A stretch of 64,000 bases of DNA. Origin: Sycobia sp. Sy_11. Taxonomy: Eukaryota > Arthropoda > Insecta > Hymenoptera > Epichrysomallidae. This document shows positions 1 to 11,214 of the stretch, piece by piece. The notes under the pieces are model-generated. The model did no database searches. It had not been told where the DNA came from and saw nothing but the letters and a program-made list of their open reading frames with translations. The position numbers and the translations under genes are program-made. The stretch spans positions 170,295 through 234,294 of the forward strand of contig JACCIC010000342.1 of NCBI GenBank assembly GCA_018907035.1. The letters run 5' to 3'. Numbering within the stretch: position 1 is the first letter of the stretch; every line of letters starts with the position of its first letter.

Positions 1-3000
1 TTCTTTAAATATTAAGCCTAATTCTCTAGTGCCTGCTAAATTGAAATACCCTTTCCACCATTTTCCACTCGAATTCAGTTGGTTTTATCTGATGCTGCTG
101 TGTACGTTAAAAGTATATGAGATGTCGGGTCGCGTCGAATTAGCTAAATACAATAGTGAACCTACAGCTTCTCTGTATAAGATATTTGGAATTTCCGAAT
201 TTTTGTCATCTATTTCTTTCCTATTCTTCTGTAAATTTAGGGTTCCATCGTTTAGGACTTACTTTAAGGCCGTTTAATAATCGTTTTAATTTAAATATAT
301 TATTTTGCGCGCGTTTCGAATATTCTTTTAATTTTCTGGGAATTTGAAATAAATATCGTTTTCGATGTCTCCGTAAAAAAAGCCGCTTAACGTCTAATTG
401 TTTAATATGTAAATTGAATTTGAAGATGTTGAATTGCATATGTTTTCGGATGTCATAGTTATTTTTATCTCTGAATCCTCTAATAACTAGAATAGCTTTG
501 AATATGGTTGTCCGTCGCTTGCTGTTTTACGTTGAAACACCCAACGCAAATATAATATGTGTGGTTTCGACTGTTCTTTGTACAGCACAACTTTGCTTAT
601 TTCAATAAAAGCGTCCTTATCCGTGTATTTATTTCTTGTTGAATCGTGTATTTCCACGATCTGCTTTCAGGTGTTTTGATTGCTTTCCTATATGTTTGAG
701 GGTCTTTATTAGTTTTGGCTATCAATGCATGGTATTTGATATCCGTGTCGCTATCATTGTTTTCTGTGACTAACGAATATATAATTTAACTATCTATTCT
801 TTTGGCCATCCTGCGCGTAATTCTAAATTTCATTTCGTTATTTGAATTGTTTGATTTAATTTGTCGTTTGTCTACTTTATTTGTTATTAGCTCAACTCTA
901 TTTCTTTGTACAAAATGATTTTTATATACTTGACACACAATAAACTTAAAATCTCTAGATTTGAATAGCTTTCTTTCTTCAGGTACGTATACTTTATTGC
1001 CATAACCTACTCAGAATCCCCTAATTCCTATTGCTCCCAATTGGAGTCATAGTTCCTCTTTGTTTCCTAGAAACTACTACGCAATCGAAGTGTTTCCACT
1101 TTGTAGCATCTATCTTGAATTTATTAGATAATATTTTTAAAGGTATATTAAAATTAATAGATTTGAAGGTGTTCTATTAGATAGTATTATTCTATTAGTA
1201 GATATAATTTGCAGTTTTGACTGCTAGACCCCATCACATTGGTGGCCTTCTTGAATCGTGTATAATTTTTCATACCTTGTTTTCTATTGTACAACTAAAT
1301 CTTTCTGCAACTCTATTATATTCATGCGTATCTGGGCATGCAAGCTGAAGTTCAGCTCTTAACTTATTCAGTACTTTTACTGTTTCTGCCCCTGTAAATT
1401 CTGTGTCCTTATCGCATTTCAGGAAGCATACATTATCATCTTTACCGAAATTATTTTTCTCAAACGCCTAATTCCTCTCTCTAAATATTGAGAGATGTCG
1501 CTTTTGTGTCGCATCAGATAAGCTAGTGCTGTCCTGCTAAAATCGCCTACTATAACCAGTATAAATTTACAGCACACGGGATATGATAGCGCATTAATCG
1601 GTTCTATCGTATCTACGTGAAGAATCTGAAATGGTCTACACGCTCATTGCCTCGTTGTGGTTAAAGATAGCCTAGTACTTTTGCTAACTAAATATGTTTC
1701 ACACTCAAATACCTCGCGCAGATCTACTAATTCGAATCTGTTCAAGATGTCCAGGTGAAAAATCGGTATTTTCCGGAGGCATGACCTAGACGTAGAGGCC
1801 ATAGCATTACTTTGCTTATTTTGCTTACGTTTGTTGGTTTTGAAGAGTCTATGCCTGTATTTATAATCTGTTTAGCTACATATGAGTCTCTATCTCCCGA
1901 AAGCATCAGCATGTTCGAATGTTGTTGGTAACTTCAGGTATCGCTACTCCCTGTATGTTGGTTGTTTAACGCTTCCACTGCACTACTCTGGCTCCTAATC
2001 ATATATTTAGGTACTGCTAGTCTATCAACTAACTGCGCCGCGCCTGCTTTACTGGATTTTCTAGTTTGTTTCATTCTAAGTGTGAATATGTAGAAGGGAG
2101 ATTTATACTTGCCTGTCAAAATTGAGTTTTTCGTTTTTGGATCTAAGATATATATTAGATATCTATTTGTATCTAAGTCTGATTTCTTATTAGCACATTG
2201 TACATTATTTTCATATTTAAAATCTTAATTTTCAAAGAATATTGTACTATTACAAATATGCTCAGTGCTCCTAAGTCTATTATAAATCTAAGTACATTGT
2301 TTTTTTTTATTTTTTAATTTCATATTTTCCAAGTAAATTAAAACAAGAATGATTTCAATTAATTCAAATTAGCAGAAAGGCCGAATGGATTCTTATCCTT
2401 AACTCTCCTTTTCTCCTGTCAGGGAGTAAACTTGGCCTTTTTATTATAATTATTTTTTGTTTTGTTGAACATTCCAGATCTGTTCATCGCGTCATCTCTC
2501 GGTCTTTTGGCGTCGCACTCTCTGGCCAGATGATTGCCTATTATTTGGAATTTGTAGCAGAATATCGTACCTGGATTCAGATATTTAGCATTCAAGTGCC
2601 CGTACTGTCCACAGTAGTAACATCCCCTCTTCTCTTCTGCAGTATTCGCTCAAATCATGTCATAGTGCTCTTATAAAGTAATTTCTTTCCGGCTCAAAAC
2701 GCCTCCGTGTAAAGAAGGGAGGCGATCGTCCATTTTTTATATTTAGAGAGCTCATCTGAGCCTCTCTTGCTAGCTTAATAGCTTCGACCTGTAATATCAG
2801 ATGTTTTAGCTTTTCTAATGCCATTTTTACTCCGTCTGTACCTTCCTATAGTCAATCGGCTAGTATAGTTTTAGGAAGAGAACTTTCTACCGCGTTGTAG
2901 AATATGTCGCGTTTCTCATCGCTTATTAATTTATTCGACCTTGGTGCACTTTCCAAATTGCAAATTTAATCTATAAACTTTTTCTTTATCCAGTACGTAT

Positions 3001-4370
3001 TTAACTTTATATAATTCTTTTATAGCTGCAAATCGTGTGACACGACACTTTAATCTTTTATAATTTTCTAGCTTTTCAATTATTTTCTTCAACGATTTTA
3101 TATCTACTGTACGTTGGTAATAGGTAATATATATATGTGGTTTATTATTATCTCCCAAAGTTAGTTTATCTTTTTCTATTTTGTTTTTAGAATAACTTTC
3201 ACAATCTATCGTATCCGAATTTATTACATAGCTTAGTCTTTTAGTTCTTAATTTCGTTATGAAATAATCTTTGAATATATCGAATCACGTTTCCGACGTC
3301 AATCTGTATTTTCGAATCGTACCGTTGCCTTTACTAATCACGTTTTCTAAATGTTCAGCGAACGATTGTATTTTATCATCCTTAAATTGTTCTTTAAGTT
3401 TTGTTTCAACTACGTTGTTAACCGTTTGCTCTATATATTCCTCGATCTGTCTGTGGTCGCGTATTACTATCTCGTTTTCTTCTGTTATGCAAAGGTTCCT
3501 CTCACTGCCGCTATCACAATTCAATTTTGCGTGTTGCGTCATTTCTCTGTATTCAGAGTTATCATCGGTAGATCATCATATGATTCTTTCTTATTCACGT
3601 CGTCGCGTCGTATCACTTCTTCATATTCAGAATCTCGAATCGATAGATCGTTGTATGATCTTTTTTTATTTTAGTCGTCGCATCGTGTTGCTTCTTTAAC
3701 AATCGATTCATTAATAATCAAATCATTCAATAGTCTTTTAATATTCTCACCATTGATACTTACTTCGTTCCAATTGTCTTCCTCAAATTTATCTCTATTA
3801 ATTTCTTTCCCTTGTGAAATTAATGGTAATTTCCTGTATACCCCTTATGCAAACGGATTCCTATTGGCCCATTTTTTTAAATCAATGAGTGATCTTTTTA
3901 GCTCTTCTGATCTACGATTTCCTGCGCGAAGTTGCGATGAATTTCCTCACATTCTCTTTTATGTGTGCAGTTCAGAATTTCTCCACACTTTTAATACGTG
4001 GAAGTTCATGCACTTCTTGATTGTAGCTTATTTTTAAAAGTGTAATCGCAAGGTATCGGGCAGCTGTGCAGCCATGTTTTGTACCAGCTCTTTATTGATT
4101 TCTTCTTGCTGTTTGAAAAATTCTGATCTTTCTTACGCAGCTTCTATTCTTGCCTCTGTTACGCAAGCTTCATTTCTATGCTAGATATCTTCGAGCACCT
4201 TACGGAGTTCATCTCTCATAACTGGCACTTTATTTGTATTTTCTGGTATTTCGATTTTCAATGTTTTCACACCTCTCGGCCATTCTCGAATCAGTATCGC
4301 CTTTTCACTTGCAGTAAGCAAACGTCCTATTTGATCGATCTATTCATTAGAAAACTATTGTATATGTAAA
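1..4370 (-). pseudogene. Ty1/copia retrotransposon, degenerate gag-pol, runs off the left edge
   Basis: Minus-strand fragments lie in copia order. A gag region (about 3545-2440) ends in two decayed zinc knuckles near 2625-2500; the first reads CYYCGQYGHLNA with its last Cys lost. An integrase core at about 1700-1230 includes a motif resembling NGVAER (here NRVAERF). A reverse transcriptase start at 439-221 carries KLKRLLNGLKVSPKRWN, matching the copia LKK-LYGLKQSPR-WN block. Integrase before reverse transcriptase is the defining Ty1/copia order, opposite to gypsy. Stops and frameshifts interrupt every domain, and the longest open pieces are only about 60-85 codons, so it is dead. The rest of pol lies outside the window. 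The gag N-terminal part is assigned by position only. Confidence 0.75.
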
Positions 4371-4699
4371 CACTTGATGTATCTTGATTTGCCAATGATT
4401 ATAGATACTTTTCTACCGTTGGTGGCGAAGTACAATTTCCTTACCATCTAGATGCGGGTGAGCACATCTGCTATAATTTCTCTCGCTTTGTCGCCACCTG
4501 GTAAATTATGACGCAAAGTTATTCATTATTAATTGTGGCACGCTATTTATTCTTCCATATCGATGGTTGATATTGGTTAGAAGCATCTTTTACTATAGAT
4601 CTAATGTCCGCTCGGAACGCGTTATGCTAAAGTCATGATTCGTACAGCGATGTAACTGCTCTAAAGTTATAATGCCCCTACTCATTTCCTGATCGCTTA

Positions 4700-5140
4700 T
4701 TTTCACTTCAGTGCGCACTACGTCCGTGTTACTTCTTTTACATAAAATGAATCTGATTTAGTGCCCACCGAATAATCATTGCAACGTGCGACTCTTTCAC
4801 ACCTCTTCGACTCAAAACTATCAGAAGTCGCTAAGGAAATATTGACAAACAATAATAAAAGGACTAAGTTCGTAAGTCGCATATATAAGGGTATATATAC
4901 GCATCGCTTCCGCTCGCGACTTCGCTCTTGCAATATTAACCATCTCGGTATACATTCCGCCTATATTCTATAGACACGCCTCTCTTCGGCTGCATCTAAC
5001 TATAATAATACAAAGTATCAGTCCGAGATCGTCACCGCTGACCGATCATCTTAGGATTCAATTCGTCTACTCTAAGTTAACTAAATTGGGAAGTCTATTT
5101 GAAGCCTTGTATGAATGCGCATACTCGCATATGCGCGCAC
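4700..5140 (-). other. Possible 5' LTR/leader of the copia element
   Basis: This stretch lies just upstream of the copia gag on the minus strand. It has a TATA-like GTATATATAC near 4890-4905, followed by a less AT-rich leader. That suits an LTR promoter and 5' untranslated region. The partner LTR is outside the window, so boundaries and identity are inferred from position only. Confidence 0.3.
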
Positions 5141-5197
5141 TTATAAGAAAATTTAAGAAATATAATTAAAGAATTGAATAAATTAAAATTAAAAATT

Positions 5198-5575
5198 GTA
5201 CTTATGTCGACTGTTCTGAATTAAATTAAGAAATATTTTTATCGGCCTTACAGTCTTTCTAATATCATATATTTATTAAAATAATGACAGTCAGACTGTC
5301 CTTGTTTATGATCACCCTCGTAGAATCTGAAATAAAACTTATTACTACAATAAATTATACCAGAAAATTAGAAATAAAAATAAAATAAAATTAATAATAA
5401 AATAAAAATAAAAATAAAAATACAATAATGAGTAAAATAAAAAAAAAAAAAATAAAAGTACTTATTCTATGTTAGTAAAGAACAACCTAACTGCCCCCAC
5501 CACCTTAAATTTAGGATCACCTTCTTGTTCAACGTTTCGAACCGCTACGGTTCATCCTCAGGAACTAAACTAAAA
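5198..5575 (-). repeat. Penelope-like element terminal repeat (pLTR), copy 1
   Basis: Read on the minus strand it has the same blocks as the copies at 40.86-41.06 kb and 57.56-57.90 kb: a hammerhead-like core, an AT-rich part, the block GACAGTCTGACTGTC, and an end resembling ACTGTAAGACCGATAAAAAT. It directly follows the 3' end of the PLE coding relic at 5684-6205, so it is that element's 3' pLTR. Copies are diverged, which suggests an old insertion. Confidence 0.7.
5527..5565 (-). ncRNA. Hammerhead-ribozyme-like motif in PLE terminal repeat
   Basis: On the minus strand the segment runs GUUC, CUGAGGA, a hairpin GAACC/GGUUC, GAAAC, GUU, GAAC. This fits a minimal type I hammerhead: CUGANGA and GAAA core boxes, an open stem I (GUUC/GAAC), a closed stem II and a tiny stem III. 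Compared with the 40861 copy, both stems have changed bases but still pair. One extra unpaired base next to stem II is a caveat. Such ribozymes are known from PLE terminal repeats; activity here is untested. Confidence 0.55.
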
Positions 5576-5683
5576 TGAAAAAACCAGCATGCTACTTTAT
5601 ATACCCCATCCCGACTCTAAATTTAGTAGTATAACATTAATAGGACCCCCTTTTTTCTTCAAATTGCATGCGAAATGCAAATT

Positions 5684-6205
5684 CTATGTTAATAAGGAAT
5701 GATAAGTGTTGTCCAATTTACTCGACTCTAACATTAAATTTACATTATTGGGATTTTTCAAAATATGAATATTTTCAAAAGTTTCTCTTTTATATTTATT
5801 CTTAATACCATATTTCAAAATATTTACATTTTCAAAGTCGAAAGAATATAATAAGTTTAAACTATGTTTTTTTAGCCCGGATGTACCATTCATGCTTCGT
5901 AAGCTATATTGATGTTCATATATTCGTTATTTGAGGTACCTTCCCGTTTGTCCAATATAATATTTCTCACAATCTTTACAATTTATTTTATACACTACTT
6001 CTGTTTTCAAATCTTTATCATCCTTATCTTTACAATTATTAAATAGCTTTCTAATATTATTATTGTGTCTAAAGTAAATTTGAATCTTATGTTTTTGAAA
6101 AGCGCTTCTAATCCTTTCTTAGGATAATTCTCATACATATAGTAATACTACGATTTTATTATTATAATCTCTCTTTTCCATATTACATTCTCTGGTGCTA
6201 TTATA
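5684..6205 (-). pseudogene. Penelope-like element, C-terminal RT/GIY-YIG endonuclease relic
   Basis: The minus-strand translation contains CEKYYIGQTGR, the GIY-YIG endonuclease signature of Penelope-like elements. It is followed by a tail (ending NNVNLMLESSKLDNTYHSLL) that matches the tail of the 39.6-40.76 kb copy nearly word for word. The reverse transcriptase core is absent because the copy is truncated at 6205, where an inverted duplicate of the same PLE segment begins. A stop interrupts the endonuclease shortly after GQTGR. Confidence 0.75.
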
Positions 6206-6285
6206 AATTTAATCCACTCTCTCTTATAGCACTAGAGCACGTAATATGGAAAAGAGGGATAATAATAATAATATCGTGGTATTAC
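6141..6285. repeat. Imperfect inverted repeat made of PLE coding sequence
   Basis: Arms 6141-6201 and 6226-6285 are about 60 nt each and mostly complementary, with a 24-nt spacer. Both encode the same PLE stretch (resembling MEKRDNNN-IVVL) in opposite directions, so this is a head-to-head junction of two PLE copies and not a separate transposon. Confidence 0.65.
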
Positions 6286-6299
6286 GTGGTGCAAAGCGA

Positions 6300-7050
6300 A
6301 AGGCTAATTCAAGTGCAAACCGACGCGAATGCGCAGCGTGTCCGCGCCTTTATTCATCAAGACGGGCGGCTAACCATTCGCTTCTTGGCTGAGTTAAATA
6401 TTAACGGGGAAAGAGTTGGAAAGATTTTAACCGAAGATTTTCCCTTGAAAAAGCTGTGCGCGATGTTGGTACCGAAGAACCTTTCAGACAAGCAAAAAGC
6501 CCACCGAATGAAGTTACTCTTCTTGATCGAGAAGATCTCATTCATGAACGCTGGTTCTTTCAATATGACCCCGAAACTAAACGACAAAGCTAACAGTGGC
6601 TGTTTCCTGGAGCGCCAAGGCCAAAGACGACGAGAATGAGCAAGTCCAAAGTGAAAACATTTTCATTTGGTGTTACAAAGAGTTTGTACCACCTGGACAA
6701 ATCGTAAAATAAGTATTCTACCGCAATGTGCCCGAAAAATTACGAAAAAGGGTGATGAGAGTGCGTCCATCGATCGCAAAGACTCCGACAATCTCCCTGT
6801 CACAGAGCGTTCAGTTTCTCTCAATTTTTGGTGTCTAAAGACATTGCCACGTTACAACAACCACTCTATTCACTGGACATGTCATCCTGCGACTTTTTCC
6901 TATTCCTCCATGTGAAAAAATTCGTCAAAGGTCGATATTTTGACTCCATTGATAATATACAAGTATTTGTGACGAGGATACTTTGAGAGATCTCACAAGA
7001 AGTGTTCCAGACTTGTTATGCAAACTGGAAAACTTGCGGAAATAAGTATA
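6300..7050 (+). pseudogene. mariner transposase relic (5' truncated)
   Basis: The plus-strand frames reproduce a mariner transposase out of phase: RLTIRFLAELNI and KILTEDF-LKKLCAMLVPKNLS (DNA-binding half), then MSKSKVKT, then YSLDMSSCDFFLF (third catalytic Asp region), and a C-terminal ANWKTCG. The N-terminal 60 or so residues are missing. The HHDNAP motif carrying the second catalytic Asp is decayed to RLRQSP, and there are several stops and frameshifts. It cannot encode an active enzyme. Confidence 0.8.
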
Positions 7051-7065
7051 TATATAATTTAGATT

Positions 7066-7190
7066 CAACTTTGGTGTCTGACGTCTCGAACCACTACGAT
7101 TCATCCTCAGCAACTAAACTGACAGTCTGAATGTCATTATTTCAGCTAATATATTATATTATAAAGACTATAAGACCTATAAAAATATTT
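7066..7190. repeat. Chimeric PLE terminal-repeat fragment
   Basis: A minus-strand hammerhead-like block (about 7076-7115, stem GAAUC/GGUUC with a G-U pair) is joined near 7120 to a plus-strand piece of pLTR end (GACAGTCTGAATGTCATTAT, then a form of ACTATAAGACCTATAAAAAT). The two halves are in opposite orientation, a rearranged PLE terminus. Confidence 0.55.
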
Positions 7191-7194
7191 ATAA

Positions 7195-7198
<4 letters not shown>

Positions 7199-7235
<37 letters not shown>
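7199..7235. repeat. (TA)n microsatellite
   Basis: Uninterrupted TA dinucleotide tract. Confidence 0.95.
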
Positions 7236-7236
<1 letters not shown>

Positions 7237-7237
<1 letters not shown>

Positions 7238-7370
7238 CAAACATTATGGTGAAAATTGGAAATAATTCCATTTTAACATGAAAACTATAAAAATTCCGTA
7301 AAAATCTTGTTTTTCCTAGTTATCTTGTAAAATACGAAAAAATTAAAAAAGGACGGAATTAAATTAACGG
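7237..7370 (+). repeat. Single end of the 9.65-10.14 kb repeat family
   Basis: It begins ACATTATGGTGAAAATTGG and later has TTATCTTGTAAAATACGAAA. Both blocks occur, inverted and slightly changed, at about 10010-10125, so it is one arm of the same element family. Confidence 0.5.
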
Positions 7371-7414
7371 AATTGACGTATTTGTTAGTTGCACCCACTC
7401 CCTTGCACTCTTGT

Positions 7415-7436
7415 TCTCTCTCTCTCTCTCTCTCTC
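7415..7436. repeat. (CT)n microsatellite
   Basis: Pure CT tract. Confidence 0.9.
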
Positions 7437-7439
7437 GGC

Positions 7440-7881
7440 TGGGCATCGCTCTTAACATAATTCAAAATTCTTGTTGTTCAACATCTTTTTTTGGGAGTTG
7501 AATTGTTGCAGGTGGATAGATCATTGGCTGCTCAGTGCTTATTGTACATTAAACAGTTTGGCTTCATATTGAAAGCCCCCATGATCGAATTCTACCTGCT
7601 TCCTAAGATAGACGACAAGACGCTTCCTTGTTCGCCATATTGAAAGCATCACACAAGAAATTAAAGCCACTACAACAACGACTTCGACGCCGACTATTAA
7701 GTTCAACGATAGCTGCAAAGTTTCTGTGTATTAAACTGTGCTTTATTTGTGATTTTTAATTTGTGATCATTTCGAGTGCCCATAAAAATGATAATATTTT
7801 AATTAATTTTTGTTTTGGCAATAACGAGTACATAAAATTTGCGAGTCGATCATACTCCCATCTGTGGTTAGCATAATAAAT
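7440..7881 (+). other. Leader region upstream of LINE ORF1
   Basis: Non-coding stretch of moderate GC content directly 5' of the LINE ORF1 relic. It is probably that element's 5' untranslated region, judged by position only. No TATA box or other signal was recognised. Confidence 0.3.
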
Positions 7882-8574
7882 TATGATTCATAAGAAGCGA
7901 ATCAAATCAGCGGATATGGCTTCCCGCAGCAGAGAGTTAGAGACAATCGGCATTGACTCAGACAGTTCAAATGAAGGTAGTAATGGTAGAAATCAACAAA
8001 CCTCCGACTACGGCTTATTCGATGCCCCCCCCCCCCACTTTCAATAACCGAGTAAATGATTTAGAATTAAAATTGAAGGAAGTGCAACGCACGCTTTTAG
8101 AACGTTTCTCGAAAGAAAAATCTACAGAATTAAACGACTTATTACGTGATGCAATAATAGAAATGTCCAGTGTTTACAATTCTCTCATCAACGCTTATTT
8201 ACGGTTACTAGAAAGACAACAATGTGTGCGTGAATTTAAGACCTCAATATCGGATAGATTTGTAAACATTAATGCTATTAAATCGGCAATTGTTGAACTT
8301 ACTTCGGGTGATCTCAGTACAGCGTACGCTAACGCTGTCAAGCGAAATAAACATGATTCGTTTTCTCATGTTATCGAACCGTATACGTTTCAGTAATAAT
8401 AAAACTATTCCGATAAATAACAATGATCGCATTATTATAGGTTCGACAGACAGTTCAGCAAAATTTTTAACTTCTCCTAATGCTACTAAAGAAGTAGTAA
8501 TGAAAACAATTGACCCTGCCAAATTTAATATAACATTATGCGAAATACGCGAGATATTCTTTACTTGTACATGA
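7882..8574 (+). pseudogene. Non-LTR retrotransposon (R1/jockey-type) ORF1 fragment
   Basis: The reading starts at ATG 7882 (MIHKKRIKSADMASRSRELE, Ser/Asp-rich). It shifts frame at a run of twelve C (8025-8036), continues as a helical segment (NRVNDLELKLKEVQRTLLER onward), and shifts back near 8350 to give IIIGSTDSSAKFLTSPNATK and VVMKTIDPAKFNITLCEIRE. The last part resembles the region before the zinc knuckles in R1/jockey-group ORF1 proteins. The knuckles and all of ORF2 are missing: the element stops at 8574. Family assignment is from pattern memory and is moderate. Confidence 0.6.
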
Positions 8575-9285
8575 TCGATACGCGACACGCGGGGGTCGCG
8601 GGGCACGAGCTCGGCGGCGGGCCAGGAGCCTAGCTGCACATATATATAAAAGCAACAAAAGAGATATAAAAGGCTATTTGCCGCCGACGACGATGCTGTC
8701 GTTGGCTTTGACGCTCGCTGGTGCTAGCTGGTGCTCGCCGCTGTCGCCTCGTAGCAGGGCGCTGGGCGCTCTCTCTCTCTTACGCGGATGCGTAAGGACG
8801 TGGCGAGCCGCGTCGCTATCTCTCGCTTCTCCTCGTCCGCTTGCGCGGTTGCGCGTGGCCGCGGCTAGAAACCGATGATGGCGTCGCTGGCGCGCGATGA
8901 TTCTCCGCCGGCAGAGTTCGTTCTTCCTTAGCCGTTCGCATTCTCGGTTCAGGGCTGCGGCAAGGCTATTATCGTGCGTGTCTTTCCCGCACCTCCGGCT
9001 GACGTGCAAGTAATCGTCACGGACCTCGCCTCGAGAACACGTCGACACGACGGACGCTAATATGGCGACTTCGACTTTGCACGACTTCAGTCAACGGAAA
9101 CGTAAGACGAAGAATATAACGAAATGGGACAGAGGAAAGTTCGTCAGAATGTTCAAACGCCGGGTAGGAAAGTGCTCTCCTTTTCGAGCCGCGTTCCTAC
9201 AGTTGCGCTCCAAGCGCCCTCGCGGCTCGCGCGAACACTCGCGGTTTTACCCGAGCGCTCTAACCTACAACCGCCGTTCGGGTGG
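8575..9285. other. GC- and CpG-rich island, unassigned
   Basis: Clearly richer in G+C and CpG than the DNA on either side. It has two TATA-like boxes (8640-8672) and open frames on both strands that look compositional: 8674-9048 minus and 9062-9286 plus, the latter starting MATSTLHDFSQRKRKTKN. It could be a host promoter/first exon or the 5' end of a lost transposon. I do not recognise any protein. Confidence 0.4.

Positions 9286-9287
<2 letters not shown>

Positions 9288-9351
<64 letters not shown>
9288..9351. repeat. (TA)n microsatellite
   Basis: About 64 nt of pure TA repeat. Confidence 0.95.
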
Positions 9352-9355
<4 letters not shown>

Positions 9356-9608
9356 TCTATTGGAGGGATTAGAGGATTCTGTTTAACAGAATCATATACT
9401 ATATAATAGTTTAGCGAACAAAAAGAAATTTTTTGCCGTGCATATAATAACTAAGTGTATATATCCTAATAGTATCTAGCCAACAATTCAACGTTTTCAA
9501 GCCGCGGCAACTTTAATGAAAACTGGTAAATATCAACAGTTGAGAAAATCTCTTACAGCAAAGAGCTGCCATATATGAAATTCGTCTATTACTGTGATTT
9601 ACAAAAAA

Positions 9609-9610
<2 letters not shown>

Positions 9611-9649
<39 letters not shown>
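9611..9649. repeat. (TA)n microsatellite
   Basis: Pure TA tract abutting a TIR-like element. Confidence 0.95.
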
Positions 9650-9651
<2 letters not shown>

Positions 9652-10140
9652 GTTTCTAATTACAGATATGATAGTAAAAATTGGCGATATTTCCATTTTT
9701 ATAATACTTCACATTTTAACCCAGTAGAAAAATCCTATTTCTAACTAATATCATAATATACAAAAAATTTCAACAAATATTTTAAATTAAAGTTCAACAC
9801 TCATCAAAATGCATATATTATAGTCTATATATATTTTCTTTATAAGCGTTCTTTTTTTAGAAAAATGGACTTAACCGTAATATATCTGTTGACTATTCTA
9901 TATGCTCTTTTGGTTTGAATATATTTTTTCTAGAATTACTGTTGATACAGAAAATGCGTAGAATAAGAAATCTGTATTTTGATAAGATCTATAGCTTTGA
10001 TTAACAATCCTTTTTGAAATTTTTCGCATTTTACAAGATAAATTTAAAACCGAGATATTTATGGAGCTCTTACGGTGTCCACGATAAAAATAGAATTTCC
10101 TTCAATTTTCATCATAATATTTGTGGTAAGCATTTCATAA
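9652..10140. mobile_element. Diverged element with inverted terminal repeats, non-coding
   Basis: The left end (ATATGATAGTAAAAATTGG, 9666 on) and the right end read on the other strand (ATATTATGATGAAAATTGAAGG, here split as ATATTATGATG and AAAATTGAAGG) are related. Further inside, CAAAAAATTTCAACAAAT and GAAAAATTTCAAAAAGGAT also correspond. The arms are about 130-150 nt and well diverged. No open frame lies inside. A third single arm sits at 7237-7370. Probably a non-autonomous DNA transposon; superfamily unknown. Confidence 0.4.
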
Positions 10141-10204
10141 AACACAAATAAACATTTTTTCAACATAGTGAAGTAAGGCGAATAATATAACACAGATACA
10201 GTCT

Positions 10205-10372
10205 CATTTATGTCGATTCAAAAAAGAAATAGGGCTTTCTGTCCGTAATAAAATAAATTAATAAATATTTTTAACGGTCTTATAATCCTTATAATATAAT
10301 ATATTAACTAAAATAATGACAGTCAGACTGTCCTTGTTTATTATCACCCCCGAAATTCAGAAAGGAATCTTA
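10205..10372 (-). repeat. PLE terminal-repeat (pLTR) fragment
   Basis: Contains ATTAATAAATATTTTTAACG, GGTCTTATAATCC and ATGACAGTCAGACTGTCC in the same order as the pLTR at 5198-5340. The hammerhead part is absent. Confidence 0.65.
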
Positions 10373-10930
10373 TTACTAAATTTATTTAGATTAAAAATTA
10401 ATACTAAGAAATTAAAATAATAATAAAATAAAATAAATTAGAAACAATAACAATTTTAATTTATTAAATTATTACATTAATAAATTACGATGGCCAAAAG
10501 TATTCGGCCGCGCAAATAATTGTATAATATAATTATTTCAATACGCACAAACCATATACCTACACCATAACTAACAAATTTGAACTATACTAATACACAT
10601 ACACGAAACACAACTCTGGTAAATAATATTGTAATATAAATAATATTATAAATGCGCGAAAACCGAGCGACGCAGTCCTAATACATTTTTCGCGGCAAGA
10701 GAGAGCCGCGCCTAGTGTATTAGGACTGCGCCGACTCTCCCCTCTAATACATGTCCGCACGCTACCGTTCTCTCTAACGCTTAACTCGCTCAAGCATCGT
10801 GGTGTATGCCTCGGAAGGGGAATTCAAGAGTTCTTACACCGGCACGTATACTCTGGTGATATATAAGAGGTGTAATAGCGAAAATGCCAGTATAATGTAA
10901 ATGTAAAATATTAAGTACACGGGCATATAT
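10373..10930. other. AT-rich intergenic DNA with a strong hairpin
   Basis: No gene recognised. The notable item is the hairpin at 10671-10730. Near 10855-10870 there is a TATA-like GATATATAAGAGG with no open frame after it. Confidence 0.5.
10671..10730. repeat. Two-stage perfect hairpin
   Basis: CGCAGTCCTAATACA (10671-10685) pairs perfectly with TGTATTAGGACTGCG (10716-10730). Inside, CGCGGC (10691-10696) pairs with GCCGCG (10705-10710). An internal loop separates the two stems and an 8-nt apical loop closes them. The size resembles a small structured RNA or microRNA precursor, but that is only a shape argument. Confidence 0.6.
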
Positions 10931-10931
<1 letters not shown>

Positions 10932-10983
<52 letters not shown>

Positions 10984-11065
10984 AAAATATTTGTAAATAA
11001 AATTTTTGGATTAAAAAAATAACCCGCTGTTCCCTATATTTTTCTTAATTTACAGAAACCTATAG

Positions 11066-11120
<55 letters not shown>
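10932..11120. repeat. Two (TA)n tracts, the second running into (TG)n
   Basis: 10932-10979 is (TA)n. 11071-11110 is (TA)n, followed by (TG)n to about 11120. Unremarkable AT-rich DNA lies between them. Confidence 0.9.
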
Positions 11121-11214
11121 ACTCTGTATTACGTATTGGAGTCAGTTCTTTCAAAACATGGTTGCAGATAAAATTCTAGGATTAAGAAAACAGAATCCTC
11201 TAATCTCCCCTATA

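Noticed and set aside
8674..9048. 124-codon minus-strand gene in the GC-rich island
   Set aside because: Arg/Ala-rich composition matches a chance frame in GC-rich DNA. A plus-strand frame of similar quality overlaps it.
10590..10793. 67-codon minus-strand ORF across the hairpin
   Set aside because: No recognisable protein. The hairpin structure explains the sequence better.
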